From positions 8,727,103-8,791,102 of the forward strand of contig NC_072450.1 in NCBI RefSeq assembly GCF_027596085.1: a stretch of DNA of 64,000 nucleotides. Direction: 5' to 3'. The notes below the pieces were generated by a model. The model saw only the letters and a program-made list of their open reading frames with translations, was not told where the DNA came from and ran no database searches. Position 1 is the stretch's first letter. Each line of letters opens with the position of its first letter. This DNA comes from Anoplopoma fimbria (Eukaryota > Chordata > Actinopteri > Perciformes > Anoplopomatidae). Both the position numbers and the translations under genes were made by a program. Of the stretch, positions 1 through 16,279 are shown piece by piece.

Positions 1-1
1 C

Positions 2-343
2 TGCATCGCTATTCTGGTCCACAAAAGCATCATAGTGTTCAGCCTGTCGGTGAAGCTGGTCCAGAGCGCGGTCCGCCCGCTGTGGGTGGCTGCTTACATC
101 GGAGTGTTCGCCCTGATGTCGCCCATAGGCATCGGCATCGGCATCAGCGTGATGGAGGCCCAGCTGGCGGCCGGGGCGCTGATCCAGGCCGTCCTGGAGG
201 GGCTCGCCGCGGGGACGTTTATTTACATCACCTTTCTAGAGATCCTCCCTCATGAGCTCAACTCCCCCGGGAAGCAGCTTCTCAAGGTGCTCTTCATCCT
301 GCTGGGCTTCAGCATCATGGCCGCTCTGACGTTTATAGGCTGA
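2..343 (+). CDS. slc39a1: ZIP-family zinc transporter, last coding exon (partial, 5' end outside window)
   Basis: Frame 2 is open from the window edge to a TGA at 341-343, giving the C-terminal 113 residues of a membrane protein. ZIP proteins import zinc into the cytosol across the plasma or vesicle membrane. Seen: VHKSIIVF near the start, matching the His-Lys form of the metal-binding fifth membrane helix in the ZIP1-3 subfamily; a hydrophobic SPIGIGIGISV segment; the family-typical EGLAAGTFIYITFLEILP; and a final hydrophobic stretch ending at the C-terminus, as ZIP proteins do. The ITFLEILP wording fits ZIP1 better than ZIP3 as I remember them, but slc39a3 is the main alternative. There is no splice signal before the stop, so this is the terminal coding exon. 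The GC-rich coding sequence changes sharply to AT-rich 3'UTR-like DNA after the stop. Confidence 0.85.
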   Translation, partial: CIAILVHKSIIVFSLSVKLVQSAVRPLWVAAYIGVFALMSPIGIGIGISVMEAQLAAGALIQAVLEGLAAGTFIYITFLEILPHELNSPGKQLLKVLFILLGFSIMAALTFIG

Positions 344-2929
344 GTCGGGATTTGACCTGGTCGCTTTGTGGCAACTACTACAGCTCAACACAAACCTGAC
401 TTTTGTACTGAAAGACAAAAAGGAGGTTTACTGACACACATGTGCTTTTAATATAGTTTTTAAAAAATCACAAGTATATCTATATATATGTATTTAATTT
501 CTTTTCAGGAGGTTTTTATGTAAAGAGGAACCACTTACTGCAATTATATGTTTTTTGAAGGACTGAGAGAACTACACGGTAAATAAGTGGCATTTCACAG
601 AGTCCCCTCATTTATCACTAACTTTGTATTGAAACATGCTCTGGACCTGCAAACAAAACAAAAGCCAATAACCTTTGACCCCATAGAGGAATCTACTGGG
701 AACAAAGGGTCATGTTGCACGTATCATTAATTCAATCAGGTCAGTAAATCAGTACCACCACATTTGTTTATGTTTACATTTTACTTTAAACGTATTCCAA
801 CTGGAAGCTTATTCCTTCCATAAAGCATGACAGTTTGTGCCTTTTGTTGAAGTGTTTCCTTATTGTAGCTTGTTTACTTCAGGCTCATGGATGGTTGGCA
901 TTTCAAACTTCATGGTATTTCTTCTGACCCAGGTTTATCTGGTTAACACTGGCATTTTAGTGCACTGCTTTTAGATTTAGTTTCTATCATGAGGTCGCTT
1001 TTCTCAAATAGCACCATGTTTTACATTTGTCCTGTAAACTAGTGTAACGTAAACTGTCTTCCTGATGCCTTAAGAAGTTATATTCCCCAAAAAGCGGAAA
1101 AGAGTGGCGACGATGAGGAAATCATGTGGGATTTCTTTTTATACTGTTTGCACTTTCCCTAAGACAAAGTGATTATCTCCACCAATGAGCAAGGCTTAAC
1201 AACCAACCTTTTTAACAAGCTGATCCTTGTTATTTACATTATGTTGACCTTTGTCCCAGTTTAGAACATTTAGTTTTCCAACTTTTTCCATTTTGTCTCT
1301 AAATACAAACAAAATGCTGCTTTATTAAATCACTCAAGAACTTATAGTTTTCTATTTTGACAGTGGCCCAACAAAGAAGCTTTTAATTATCAGCACAAAG
1401 AGAATCTAAGATAAAGAATTAATTCTGAAAACTCATTATTTATCAGATTTTACTTGTGCACATACGTATGTTGTGGAAATCAAACCAAGCAGGACACGAC
1501 AGTACTTTTACATCGTGTACATTCATTCATCCTGCTGACATCAAATGAAGTCCATGTATGTAGTTATTGTTATGAACTGTCTAGTTTAGTTTCAATTCCT
1601 CTTTTAGTCTGTCATGTGATAGTCAGATGTTAGAACAAATAGCAGGAAGTTGGACTGTGTGGGTTGATTGTCAAGAAACATGTCCACAGCAAAAGAAAAA
1701 CTTCAACTTCAAATCAATTGTGATAAATTGTTTTTTTTTAATTAAAGTAATCTGATCAACACTAATGAAACGAATAATATGGAACTGTTCCTAGAAAGGA
1801 ACGAAACTACTTTCACTTTTTATCCAACTGGTGCATTATAATGTGTAAAGATATTATTTGTCTACATAAAACATGAGTTGCATGTATTGTTTTGTGCCTT
1901 ATGATTGTTGATCTCATCAGAGAAACATCTTTGTTTTCTGTTGTTTAAACTTGATCAGAGTAAAGATAAAGGAGGAATTTTCTGCCTGCTTGTTTTCTGT
2001 GTGCAAATGTTGCTTATTATTAATATACACGTTATTTTAGTATATCTGCCTAAAATTATGCTTTCAGGGGAATATATTTAGACATTTAAGGTATGTAAAC
2101 AAATAAATAATGTTTATTGATAGGTTTCTAAATGAATATAATTTGAATATATGCAAAGTTCATGTTAAAACATTCTATGAATTACTTAGTAACAGGTTAA
2201 TAGTGTCCCAAAATAGCTCAGTTACCTGCACTAAAGTGTAGTTAAGTAACTGTTATATATAGTAAATAAGTGTTATATTAGCAGGTCAGAAATAAGAACA
2301 TTTCAGATAAAATAATCATGAATAGAAATGTTCAAATGTGGAGGGATCTTCTGTTATGTGTTGGTGCCAGTGAGCCTATTGTTAGTACAGTGCACCATTT
2401 CAACTATTCTTAACATATTATGGTTTCTCCTCCTCTACTTTAATTAAATTACAGTATGAGCTTCTGCTGAATGTTTCTGATAAGGGCTTGTGGGAGATTT
2501 CATGCCATGTGGGATAATGTAGCAGCAGATTACTGGAGCCACCAGGGGGGAGTGCTGATCCTCTCATTGATAGCCTCTCCCAATAAGGAGTATTTCACAG
2601 AGACAGGTATACTAGTATTAAGTACTTTTAATACCCTCTGGCCTCCTTGATTCATTTACCTTTTTCACAGAAGATATTTTGACATGTCACAGTGGGAAAG
2701 AGCACAGGTAGGTGTAAATGATAAACATAATGACAACCAAATCACACTCATGGCTTACTGGGACACCTGGAGCCATCGTTAATGTTATTAGTAACACCTG
2801 TGCTTAATCCACCAGGAGACAAGTCAGAATGACGGCTGTGAAAAACACCCCTGTGATTTTATGTTGGAATCAGTCTTCAGTCTCAGCAGCACTGTAATTT
2901 AATTTTACTTATAAAGTTGTTTAGATAGA

Positions 2930-2975
2930 TAGATGGATGGATGGATGGATGGATGGATAGATAGATAGATAGATT
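2930..2975. repeat. GATA/GGAT tetranucleotide microsatellite
   Basis: AGAT units flank a core of GATG units (agat-agatggatgg... then agatagat), so one motif expanded inside another. Confidence 0.95.
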
Positions 2976-3541
2976 TACTCAAATACTGCCCTTAAAAGTA
3001 CAGTTTTGAGGTCAGTTTGAGGCCTTTAGTATTTTCATTTATTGCTACATTTGTGCTACATCTCAGAGTGAAATATTGTACTTTTCGGGTTAAGATTTAA
3101 TATGATTCATTTTATGAATTAAACTACCCAACAGAATATTAAATACTTAAAATTAGGCTACACCTCAGCAAGCTGCAACATTAAAAACCTGCGTACATGT
3201 TAATGCATCAAACAAGTAATGGAATTCTATAATAATACAAGCTTTGAAAGTTTTATTGCTTCTTTCATATCTTTTTCTGTTCCAACCCTGTGTGCTCATC
3301 AATCACCTGATGGATAAACCATGTATGCCCCCCTTCAAACCTTCAAATAATAGATCACATAAATATTTCATACAGTCTGACTCATTTGTATTCATGCAGG
3401 CCTATTTGTTGGCTTGCAGGGTGACATAACTGTCAGGAATTCCTACACATCAAAGTACTTAACTGTACAGCCACATGGAGACATTGTTAACCCCTGTATG
3501 TGTTTGTGAGGATATAGGAGGTTATTCATGAACGTTTACTA

Positions 3542-3717
3542 ATGAGAGGTGCTGATTAAGGAACAACAGTAAGTCTGCCAGTTCTGGATGACAGAGGCCT
3601 CAGTGTGTGGAGGAGGGAGACCCAGCAGAGCCTCCAGCTTCAGCGTCGGATGGCCGTTTCCTCTGTTCACCAACAGCTCATTAACCTCTTCTATCAGCTC
3701 AGCGATGGCACTCAACT
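3542..3717 (-). other. Orphan coding-like ORF, possible terminal exon or gene remnant
   Basis: On the minus strand a frame after an AG at 3718-3719 runs about 58 codons to a TAG at 3542-3544. Its composition is protein-like: it contains SAIAELIEEVNELLV and KLEALLGLPPPH and ends ...NWQTYCCSLISTSH. It is more GC-rich than its surroundings. I do not recognise the family. The acceptor has no pyrimidine tract and I could not find matching upstream exons to its right, so it may be a decayed copy or chance. Confidence 0.3.
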
Positions 3718-4009
3718 GTATTCTCCCCCTTTTGCTCCCGCATATATGATGCATGTCCTACAGTTAGAGTACTCGAGCTCTGCATTTTCACGCCATGCTT
3801 TTTTTCTCAGGGAGCACAATGTCAAGAGGGAAGATAAAAAAGCCATGGTTGCTCATTCAAAACATAACATAAAGAAATATATTAATGCTTTATTATAGTA
3901 TAAAGATATCTCTTAAAAACTCTCTTCTTAAAAAGAAGTCTGAACGAGGTTAAAGAGAGGGGAACCAGAGGACAGGCGAATCTGCGAACAACGCTGTCGG
4001 TTTGAATAT

Positions 4010-4175
4010 CAGATGTGACCACCATATATGACCAGTGCAGAGCAGCGGCCGTGAGCTAACCAGTAGAGCGTGCTAACATGCATGAACATGCACAAAAAGC
4101 ACAGGCAGACGGCCTGGATATGTCACAAAGCAAGGACAAGCTTTAATAACAACACAAACAGAGGGAGACATTACT
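4010..4175 (+). repeat. Dispersed repeat copy (pairs with about 58085-58250)
   Basis: Shares imperfect blocks in the same order with 58085-58250: CAGTGCAGAGCAGCGGCC, then GAGCTAACCAGT, a cluster of ACATGCA, then CAAAGCAAGGACAAGCTT and AATAACAAC. Class unknown. Confidence 0.5.
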
Positions 4176-5106
4176 CCACTGACTTTATTTCTTTACACAG
4201 AAAATAGTTGTTTACTGTTATATTAATGCTCTGAATGTTGCATATTGCACCTTAAAGTTTTTTCTTGATGACAGCCCTAGATGAAAAAGTAGATATTTGG
4301 ACCAAAGCCGAGGACCAACCAACCAACCAACCAAAAGTTAAAACAATTACATCAGAATTATTGATAGGTGTAGGTAACAAAGGCGGAGACAATGAAGATG
4401 GAAATAGATACATGCCAAACTATCATCAGTCTCCAAAAGTTTATTATCAGTAACTGTAATTATTGCCTGGCACTAGAAGAGAGGTGAGTAGTCTGATGTT
4501 GTGCAATCATGGATAAGTAATCCATAATGTGGGTCCCAAAACAAGTAGCTCCCTCTGATGAGGATTTCAAAGAATGTGCGGAGAGGAATGTGTGATGTGA
4601 AGTTGAAAGTGTGAGTGCTTCACAGGTGGTCGTCTCTCTCATATGATATTCCCACAGGCACAAGACTATCAAGCTCAAATTGTACCTTTTCATGTCACAT
4701 GTTCTGGGTCAAATGTCCCGTGAGTATGATGTGATGTTTAAGAGGTAAACAGCTGGAGCTGGAATCTGAACACGAATGAAATACTTAATTATGTATCTTC
4801 TCATTCTTTAGTTTCTCTTTGAGTTATGTTTGCATTTGCTTTTGTTTTAAAATTAAATTAAATGGTGATAAAAATAACCACCAGATTGGTTCAGAGGTGC
4901 AAAACACACATGAACAATATAGTTTCAGTTTTGTTTTCTATATCGTTCATTAGTTTTCTCTAACTTTGATGTGGTCATTTCTTTTGGAATTTTGTTAAAT
5001 ATGTTTTCTAAATGAACATGTTTCCTGGCTTTTCTGTTATGTCGATGTGATTTCAAAAAAGTGTTCTATTGTTTTGATGTGTTTCTTTCAACATTTTCCT
5101 CCTCAG

Positions 5107-5325
5107 GACCCCCGGAGCACCGGAATGGTGGTCCAGACCTGCACACCTCTCCTCCCCCATCCCATCCAGTTTGCATCATGTAGATTAGCCTCTCATTGTA
5201 ATCCACTGTGTCATTTTAATCCTTCTTAGAGTGACGTTTTCAATAACCCCTCCCCTCTTGATCCCCTCTCCTCTTGTTGTCTCCTCTGCCACTCCGTCTG
5301 CTCCTCTCATCCCGTCTGCTTAAAG
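5107..5325 (+). promoter_or_regulatory. rlbp1: Possible rlbp1 upstream region / 5' non-coding exon
   Basis: A C/T-rich stretch ends in a good donor, TTAAAG|GTAAGG, with the GT at 5326. About 120 bp upstream are two TAATCC motifs (5199-5204, 5217-5222), the core bound by CRX/OTX photoreceptor and pigment-epithelium factors. Mammalian RLBP1 has an untranslated first exon and homeodomain-dependent retinal expression, so a 5' exon joining the acceptor at 6292-6294 is plausible. The transcription start is not visible; inference only. Confidence 0.35.
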
Positions 5326-6320
5326 GTAAGGCTGCTCTGCTCTTTAGATAAGTAACCCTGACATAGATCAGTATATATTAATAACTGATGAGCATTATAA
5401 GGATATTGGTATTGCATTGTGTGATGATAAGAAGTAATCAATAAAGCAATACTTGTTTTCATTGGATGTGAAAAGACAGATAACCATTGGGATGTTTAAC
5501 TTACACCCATCAACATTTCATATGTAAAAGGTTACAAGTCTTAAACTTTAGGTGGTGGATTATTAACACACAGCTGTCAGATCTGTGACTATATGTCAAC
5601 TAATGTCAATATCAGTATTTGGCTTTATTCCACTTTAACATTATTTGGCCAAATATATGTTTGCTTTTGTTCTTGAGTAATTTGAAGTTTTGATTGGCTT
5701 GAATGGCTCGATCTGTAATACTTTGGTCTTTCAATGTACTACGTCCAGTACACGTTTTTAGAATATGTTTTAAAACACTAAACGCTGTAGTGAAGATATT
5801 TCCATAATGCTCTTAGTCCTGTCCCACCAACTGGTTGTAAAAATCTTCAGTTTCCATGTCTCAGTTGAGACTTTTATATTGTCAGTTGCATCTATATTGT
5901 GCTTATCTCTGTGATTCAAATGTAACGGTAATACCTGAGGAACAAACCCGGTCTATATTAGGTAATTCAGTTTTATGGGAGAGCAGCAGTCAGTGGACAT
6001 CTGTTGTTTTGTATCTGTATTCTGTCTGCTCTTATGTAAGAGGATTTCTGCTCCACTGATGAGTAAAATAATCACTTTTTCATCTCAGTATTCACTGATC
6101 CAAAAGATTTTTGGCCCTATAACACCACCTGTTCCATCATTTATGTGGATTTTGTAATATACCAATAATTGGATTCATGAATTTCTGATCCCATGGTCTC
6201 TCCTGAACAAACTCTGAGACGAACAAACTAAATGCCTGAATAAATGGTTTGATGTGCTCATGTTTTGTTTGTGCCAATTCTTTTCTCTTCTCAGTGAAGC
6301 TGCTGTGAGACGCCGTAACC

Positions 6321-10092
<3,772 letters not shown>

Positions 10093-10929
10093 AAGTATAG
10101 CTATTTAAAACCCAAGTGTTATAGTGTCCTTCACCCTAGATGCTTCGTTGGTGATCAGATTTGGTCTATTTTGAAGCTAGGTTGACATTTTGTGTTATTA
10201 TTCAGGCAGTTGCTACGAGCAAAAAAGAAGTATCTAGAGTTAGGAGCAGAGGGAAGGTGGAAAATGATTAAATATATGGTGATATGAAAATGGGAAAGAA
10301 AAAGGATGTTTAGATGTTGCAGATAGAAGAATTGGTGCTTAATGTTTGTTACTTCACAGCACTGACATTCATTGTTACCTTACAAGTAGAGGGAAAATGA
10401 GAGTTGATAATGTGAGTCAGTTTGGTTTAGAGTTCCTCGCCTTAAAGTATAATTTCACATCACACAGAGCAGCCTTTTGATTCAGTTGATTCAGTTGAAT
10501 GAGAACAGAGGTGTTTCAGTCTCAGGGGTTTAGAAAGATTTGAAGAGGGTAAAACTGATTATGGATGTGCCTGCATTTGATTATTGTTTTAGGAGCGAGA
10601 GCCTCCTGATGCAGTGCCATGGAAACAGTTATTTGTCTCAACAGCCTTGTTTAAAATGAGACTCAATGCCTGATGTACCACAAAAACATTCTGCAATTTG
10701 CACTGGATTAGGACATTTTCAATTAAATTGTTTTGTGTGTGTGTCTGTAGTTTTATATGAATTGTCTTTTTTTAAAATAATTTGTCTTCCTGTTATATCC
10801 CCAAACCTGGAGGGTATTTCATAACAATAGACAGTTCAACCATAAAATCAGGATTATTTTCAGCTAATTCTGTTTCATAAAGGCAGTTTAAATTAGTTGA
10901 CTTAAGTAACCATAGAAACTTGTTCCTCT

Positions 10930-11352
10930 AGTCCAGTGGTGGAAGAAGTACTAAGATCATTCTCTTAAGTCCCAATACCACAGTGTAGAAATACTCTCTT
11001 ACAAGTCCTATATTCAAAATAATACTTAGGTAAAAGTAAAAAAGTACAAACATCAGATAGTATACTTAAAGTACCAAAATTAAAAATATTAGCATCAAAT
11101 ATTTAATTAATTAAAAAAAGAATCTTTTTTAGATTAATTTATGCTTTTTACGTTGCAGATGGCGAAAGTGGGGCTAAATTTAAATTACTTTTTCACTGCC
11201 ATGTAGTGTAATCTATAATAATTATAATTGATTTGTTATTAGTATTTTGTTGTAATAATCTGTAGAGTAAAATAAGCATAGTTAAGTAAGAAGAATTTGT
11301 CTCTGAGATGTAGTGGAGTACAAGTGTAAAGCAGGTTGGGAACCACTGGACT
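10930..11352. mobile_element. hAT-like non-autonomous element (variable 'GTACTTAAGTA' type)
   Basis: Ends are an 11-bp terminal inverted repeat, AGTCCAGTGGT at left and ACCACTGGACT at right. The interior is rich in AAGTAAAAGTA and AGTACTTAAG-like motifs, a very common teleost repeat. No transposase. An 8-bp target duplication was not evident. Confidence 0.7.
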
Positions 11353-11582
11353 AAACTACAGAACTGTTAAAGAAGTTAAATGAGCAAAAATGCAGCGTAC
11401 ACATTGATTCATCAGTATTAAAAATCTGATGTCATAATAATAGATCAGTCACATGGATGAAATGAGTACTCTCTGCTACTTTAAGTACATTTTGCTTATA
11501 TTTTTCTGTACTTTTAGTTAAGTAACCTTTAAGAATAAAGGGCTTTACTTATAGTGCAAACTATGTAGCTAAAGTTTGGCAG

Positions 11583-11815
11583 CGGGGAAAAACATATTGA
11601 GAATATATAAAGTGGTGGCCACAAGGGGGCTCAACTTTATTTTGAATTAACAAATTCAATCCTTTAACAATTTTGCGTATAATGTCAGCATATAGCTATA
11701 AACCTGCATATTAACCAGATAACTTCTTATTCAACAACATTATAGTGTTTAAAAAATATTATAAAAATCAAAGAGAGACTGAAACTTTTGTTTTCTTTTG
11801 AGAAAATAATTTATT
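11583..11815 (+). repeat. Duplicated segment, copy B
   Basis: Imperfect direct copy of 9378-9615, about 2.2 kb away, outside the rlbp1 coding region. Divergence is moderate, so it is either an old local duplication or two insertions of one element. Confidence 0.7.
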
Positions 11816-13149
11816 TTGGAACACAATAACCATATTTCCTCACATAATTAGATCACACACACCACTGGTTTTCTTCAACAAACACACCCAGTGTTCAACA
11901 TCAGAGTACATCATGTTGTGTGACGATGTGTGCCCCGTCTTCTAGTCCTTGCCACGTCCCTTCACATCGTTAAGCATCAAAATGTTTGTTAATGTTAAAT
12001 TAAAGCTGTAGAACGGTTACTGGAGGGTTAACTCACTGTGGGCTCTCATCCACTTGCTTAGGTTGATACATTTTCAAATTAAAAATCACTTTAGAGGAAC
12101 ACAACACTGAGTAATGTTCATCCCCATCCAAGACGTATTTCTTTTTAATCCATTGACATTTAAAGTCAGAGAGATTTTAATACTTTAGTTTCCAAACATG
12201 AGCCCACAAAAGAAAACAAGACGTTTGAAGCAGTGGGTCTAGGTTAAATACACAGGAGCATATTTTCATATCAACACAGTAAAACAACATTTCAGATCCC
12301 ACACTCCATCAAGAGAATTATCTCATGACATGTTTTGGTCTAACATACTTTGACTCTATATTAGGTCAAATTGAAATGATAAGAGAATCCCTCCTGGTTG
12401 GTTATTGCCTTTATGTTTCATACCTGTTCCCTCAAATATGTTAATATACACTATATTCATATATTTATTTAGTTTTTTTAATTGTTAAAGTGAAGAAGTT
12501 TTGGTTCTTGTCAATCAGAGGTGGTGACAGTAAACGTCTACTGTATGTTTACTCAACACTCACCCTCTGAAGCATTTGCACAAACAAAAAACACAAGAAG
12601 TCATAAAAACAGTACAAAATACAAAAGAATACCCTAAATAATTGACTACAAAAAAATACATCCAAACAATACATCCAAACCTGCATTTTTGTGCAAAGTT
12701 AGGGGGAGCAAAACATCTTAAAAAGAACACAAATGGCTCTCACTGCAGACACTGGGTTTGTGCTGGTGTCATCGATATTCATCTGATTATTTTTAAGAGC
12801 TGGAATAATCCCAAACAACAGCTGGTTTTGTTGAAATGAGAGCTATGGACAGAATGAACCATCAAAATAATCTCACTGCAGATGAATGACGGGATGTTTG
12901 CGGTTGTAGTTTGGTCTCCAGGACAACAGATGGCGACAGTCATTTGTGGTTTGAACGATGCAGGATGACCATATTTAGAGGCAAAGACAAAAAGGTGGCT
13001 GCTCAGACAGACCTTCTATTATACAGTCTATGAGACAAATCTACACTTTTCAATTGAGAATGCACCGACCTAAACACATTTAAGTTGATTGGTTATCTGC
13101 CAAGATGTCACTGATCCACATTAACTACAGTATCATTACCTAAGTTAGA

Positions 13150-13340
13150 GTTTTGGTTTGGCAGTATTACAGAAAAACTATTGGTTGGATTTTAATGAAA
13201 CTTGGTGAAAGGGTGAAGCATGTGCCAAGGAAGAACCTATGACATTTTGGAGCGGATCCACATTTTGAAGGGCGGATGCACTAACTATTTTTCACTTTTG
13301 TTGACATTGTGCGATAGGACATTTGGCCTTGACTCTCTGA
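13150..13340. repeat. Dispersed repeat fragment of unknown class
   Basis: Contains GGTTGGATTTTAATGAAACTT, GGTGAAAGGGTGAAGCATG, CATTTTGGAGCGGATCCA and ATTTTTCACTTTTGTT, a motif series I recognise as recurring in teleost genomes. Boundaries are approximate. Confidence 0.4.
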
Positions 13341-13618
13341 GTTCCTTTTCTAGTTGTCAATGTCATCATAACATGTAGTGTTTCTACTTTTAGTTCCTTA
13401 ATTCAGTCACGACAGGCTGCTGACTTACTGTCACGGCAATCCCTACTCTCATTTCATCTTACAGTAAATACAAATGATTGAGTTCCAATCAATGTGGTTA
13501 ACAGTTTTTAAATGTGAGAAGAGGGCACTGGTGTTGGATTGGTGGTTGGTATTGGCAGAGTTGAGAGGGATCAAGTTGGATCTATGAATCCCTGTTAGCA
13601 AAGTTAGCATTACTGACA

Positions 13619-14000
13619 TTAAAGTGTGTAGGATTGACAGCGTCTAGTGGTGTGGTTGCAATTAACGGAATTCCCCACCGCTCATCCCTCCCTTTCCAAA
13701 ACTGTGGTATCGTGGAACGCCAAGTGCAAAACTGTGATAGTGGCTCACGTTACTGCAACTTCCCAAGCGTTTCAGTGAACTACAGAGGCCTTCAGGTAAC
13801 CTGAAAACATAAAAGGTCTGTTCTGGGCTAATGAAGAAACACAGCAGGGGCAACATGGCAGTCTCCGAGAACGGGATGCGCTCCCTGTGTGCTGTAGATA
13901 TGAAGGGTTCAGGTGATTATACACTAATAAAAACATAGTTATGAATATTATATTCCATTTCTGCTAATAAATCCCACACAATGCCACACACTGGAACTTT
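13619..14000 (+). mobile_element. Teleost non-autonomous DNA-element-like repeat, copy 1
   Basis: Starts TAAAGTGTGTAGGATT and ends near CACACACTGGAACTTTA, an imperfect inverted pair. Internal landmarks: GTCTAGTGGTG, CAGTGAACTACAG, GTTCTGGGCT, GAAACA..GGCAACATGG, GGTGATTATACACTAAT and ATATTCCATTTCTGC. The same series, degraded, is at 62367-62713. Confidence 0.55.
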
Positions 14001-15635
14001 ACAACCTAGGTTTCATAGTATCACACAGAATAACCTCCAAAAATGGGAGTTTAAATTTAAATCAATTACATCTCGAAAAACAACAAATCTCCATAAACTA
14101 TGGTTGTGAGATTGTCCTCGAGCCACACAACAACTGCTTTGTTAACTGGTGGTTGTTGACTGGTTACTATATAATTCAAACTACTATTTCCAAGGTCAAG
14201 AATGAACTTTAATGCTCAGGATAATTATTCTTCAGTCATAATGTTGCGACAAACGGACACAAAGACGAAAAATTAATTGTCCTGACATGCCAGACTTCCT
14301 TTAACTAAAACAAACGCTACTTGTTTCAAATACCATCAAACCCAGGTCTTTAATTTGGCCTTAAAAAGGTTTACAAAATAAACTGCTTTCAATCACTGCC
14401 TATCCCTTGGTCATTTCAAACCATCCATCTGTCTGATCACAGTGTTGAGATTACTTGGCTGGACTTTGCCGTGGAAGAAGCTTCCTAAGCCCTTAAACAA
14501 GGTTTGCAAAAAAAAAAAATCTCAATTAAATTCAGGTTTTGAAAAGTCCGCAGGTCTCATTATTGCAGTACGATTTCATCAAGACACGTTTTAGATAGAT
14601 TTCAACGACCGTTTAGCCCAGTCAAAAAAGTAAAGAAAAGCTTTTGAATGCAGTCTTTGCAACAAAAATATTCCCTTGCATTTAAATCTGTCTCTTCATT
14701 CCTGCATGTAGTGTTCTCCATCTAATTAAACAATATAACAATCACCTGTATAACTACTAGTAGTACAAACAATCCATTAAAATAAACATTTGGTTTAGCG
14801 TTGGTGTCCTCTGCCCTCCTACTCATCACACCTCCCAGCTCAGATTATAAGAAAAAAAATCTACTTCACACTGCTGAATTTTTGCTTTTAACAGTTCCGC
14901 TATGGCCAATCAGTCCTTGCCACAGAATCATCTGCTGGAAAATGCAAAAGTGAACGGAGATGTTTGAACCAAATGAGGTGTTTAGAAGGTGGAGTGCTAG
15001 CGTCTGTGCAGTAAGAGAAGGATATCATAGTCTTAGCTGGACCTGCAGCTGATCAAAGGCAGACGAAAGAGTAAGAGGGCTCAAAGACAACAGACAGCAC
15101 GGGGAACACTTGAGTCATCTAACTTTTTCGTTATCATCCTCGCTCCCTCCAGTCCTTCCTCTCGATAACAAAGGAATGCTAAACCATTAATAATCTCCAA
15201 ACCTGCGCTTTGGCTAGTGAAGAGAAAAATAAGAATGAAAAAAAAAAGAAAAGATTGTGTCATAAAGGGTGTAAAGAATCAAAGTGATAAAATGCACCTG
15301 TGGGGAATGTGCATGGATCCCCTCTGGGGTTGATCCCTGGTCATGTCTGCTAAGCACTGAACACTTTCAAGTGCCAAACGCAAGTGCCAAGGGGGATGTT
15401 ATGAGCTGGAAATAATGTTTAAAATCCCACCATAATACTTTACTTTTCTACTATACATTTTCTACAAACAATGGAACAACAGTTCACCCCTAAAGAACGG
15501 ACTTTAGAAGGGCCAATAGACCATGACGGAGATTTTGGATCACACCTACCAAACACAAAGATCACACTCAGTCACTGGTATTCACCTCTCGGTCTACACA
15601 GGCGCACACAGGCATACACACTACATCTGTCAGTT

Positions 15636-15643
15636 ACACACAC

Positions 15644-15679
<36 letters not shown>

Positions 15680-15686
15680 ACACACA
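15636..15686. repeat. (CA)n microsatellite, interrupted
   Basis: CA repeats with CG and TA interruptions. Confidence 0.95.
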
Positions 15687-16279
15687 ACATACATACTACA
15701 AAGACGCTGTGTTGGTTAAGACAGCAGACTAGGCTACATGGCCTTGGCGGTGATAAGCAGTGAGCTTCTTACAGGTGCATTAATGGGCACCGACTGCAGG
15801 ACAGTCCTTGATTACTGTAATAAGAGGCTTTTTGTGTGCTCTTGTTTTTCACTGTACTACTCCAAAGTGGCGCTCTCGCTTCACTTTTTAATGCGAGCTC
15901 GACTTCATCTCTGGTCATATTTGGTCAACGCCTCCATTAACCAAGGATCATTGTTGTCTTATATGAAAAGAAACAAAATGTTCCTGCTCTGAAGTCAAAG
16001 TCTTCGCGATGGAAATGAGCACAAAGGCAGTTAGTTGTTTTTTGTTCCTTCACACACTGTGAGGTGATTGTGATTACAAAGGGGAACCGTGGAGAAGGCG
16101 TGGAGAAGTGTTTGACCGGGATGTTTGGGTCGGGAGCGGTGAGTAGCACCAGAGGAGAAGGCAGAGGAGAGAGAGCAGTTTTAAGGTTTAGTTCAGGTGT
16201 CTCCTCAGTGCTGGGGCAGTGGCGTTTGGAGAGGGTGAGCGGGAAGAGGAAGAGTGAGAGAGATACAGAGGTCAGAGGT

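Larger units (their letters stand above)
344..5100. other. 3'UTR of the ZIP gene and intergenic DNA
   Basis: AT-rich, with no recognised complete gene. The proximal part must be the 3'UTR of the ZIP gene; its end is unclear (an AATAAA lies near 2102). It holds a GATA/GGAT microsatellite (2930-2975), an orphan exon-like ORF on the minus strand (3542-3717), and a dispersed repeat at about 4010-4175 that recurs near 58085. I see nothing else that supports a gene. Confidence 0.6.
10093..16279. other. Region between convergent rlbp1 and abhd2: 3'UTRs and repeats
   Basis: Holds the 3'UTR of rlbp1 from the left and of abhd2 (minus) from the right; neither end can be fixed. A minus-strand AATAAA at about 11809-11814 would be a candidate end of a long abhd2 3'UTR, which is a speculative reading. 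Repeats: hAT-like element (10930-11352), duplicated segment copy B (11583-11815), dispersed repeats at 13150-13340 and 13619-14000, and a CA microsatellite (15636-15686). No further gene seen. Confidence 0.6.

Noticed and set aside
3605..3898. 97-codon plus-strand ORF starting MWRRETQQ
   Set aside because: It is antisense to the more protein-like minus-strand ORF, runs into low-complexity Lys/Asn-rich AT DNA, and has no splice or start context support.
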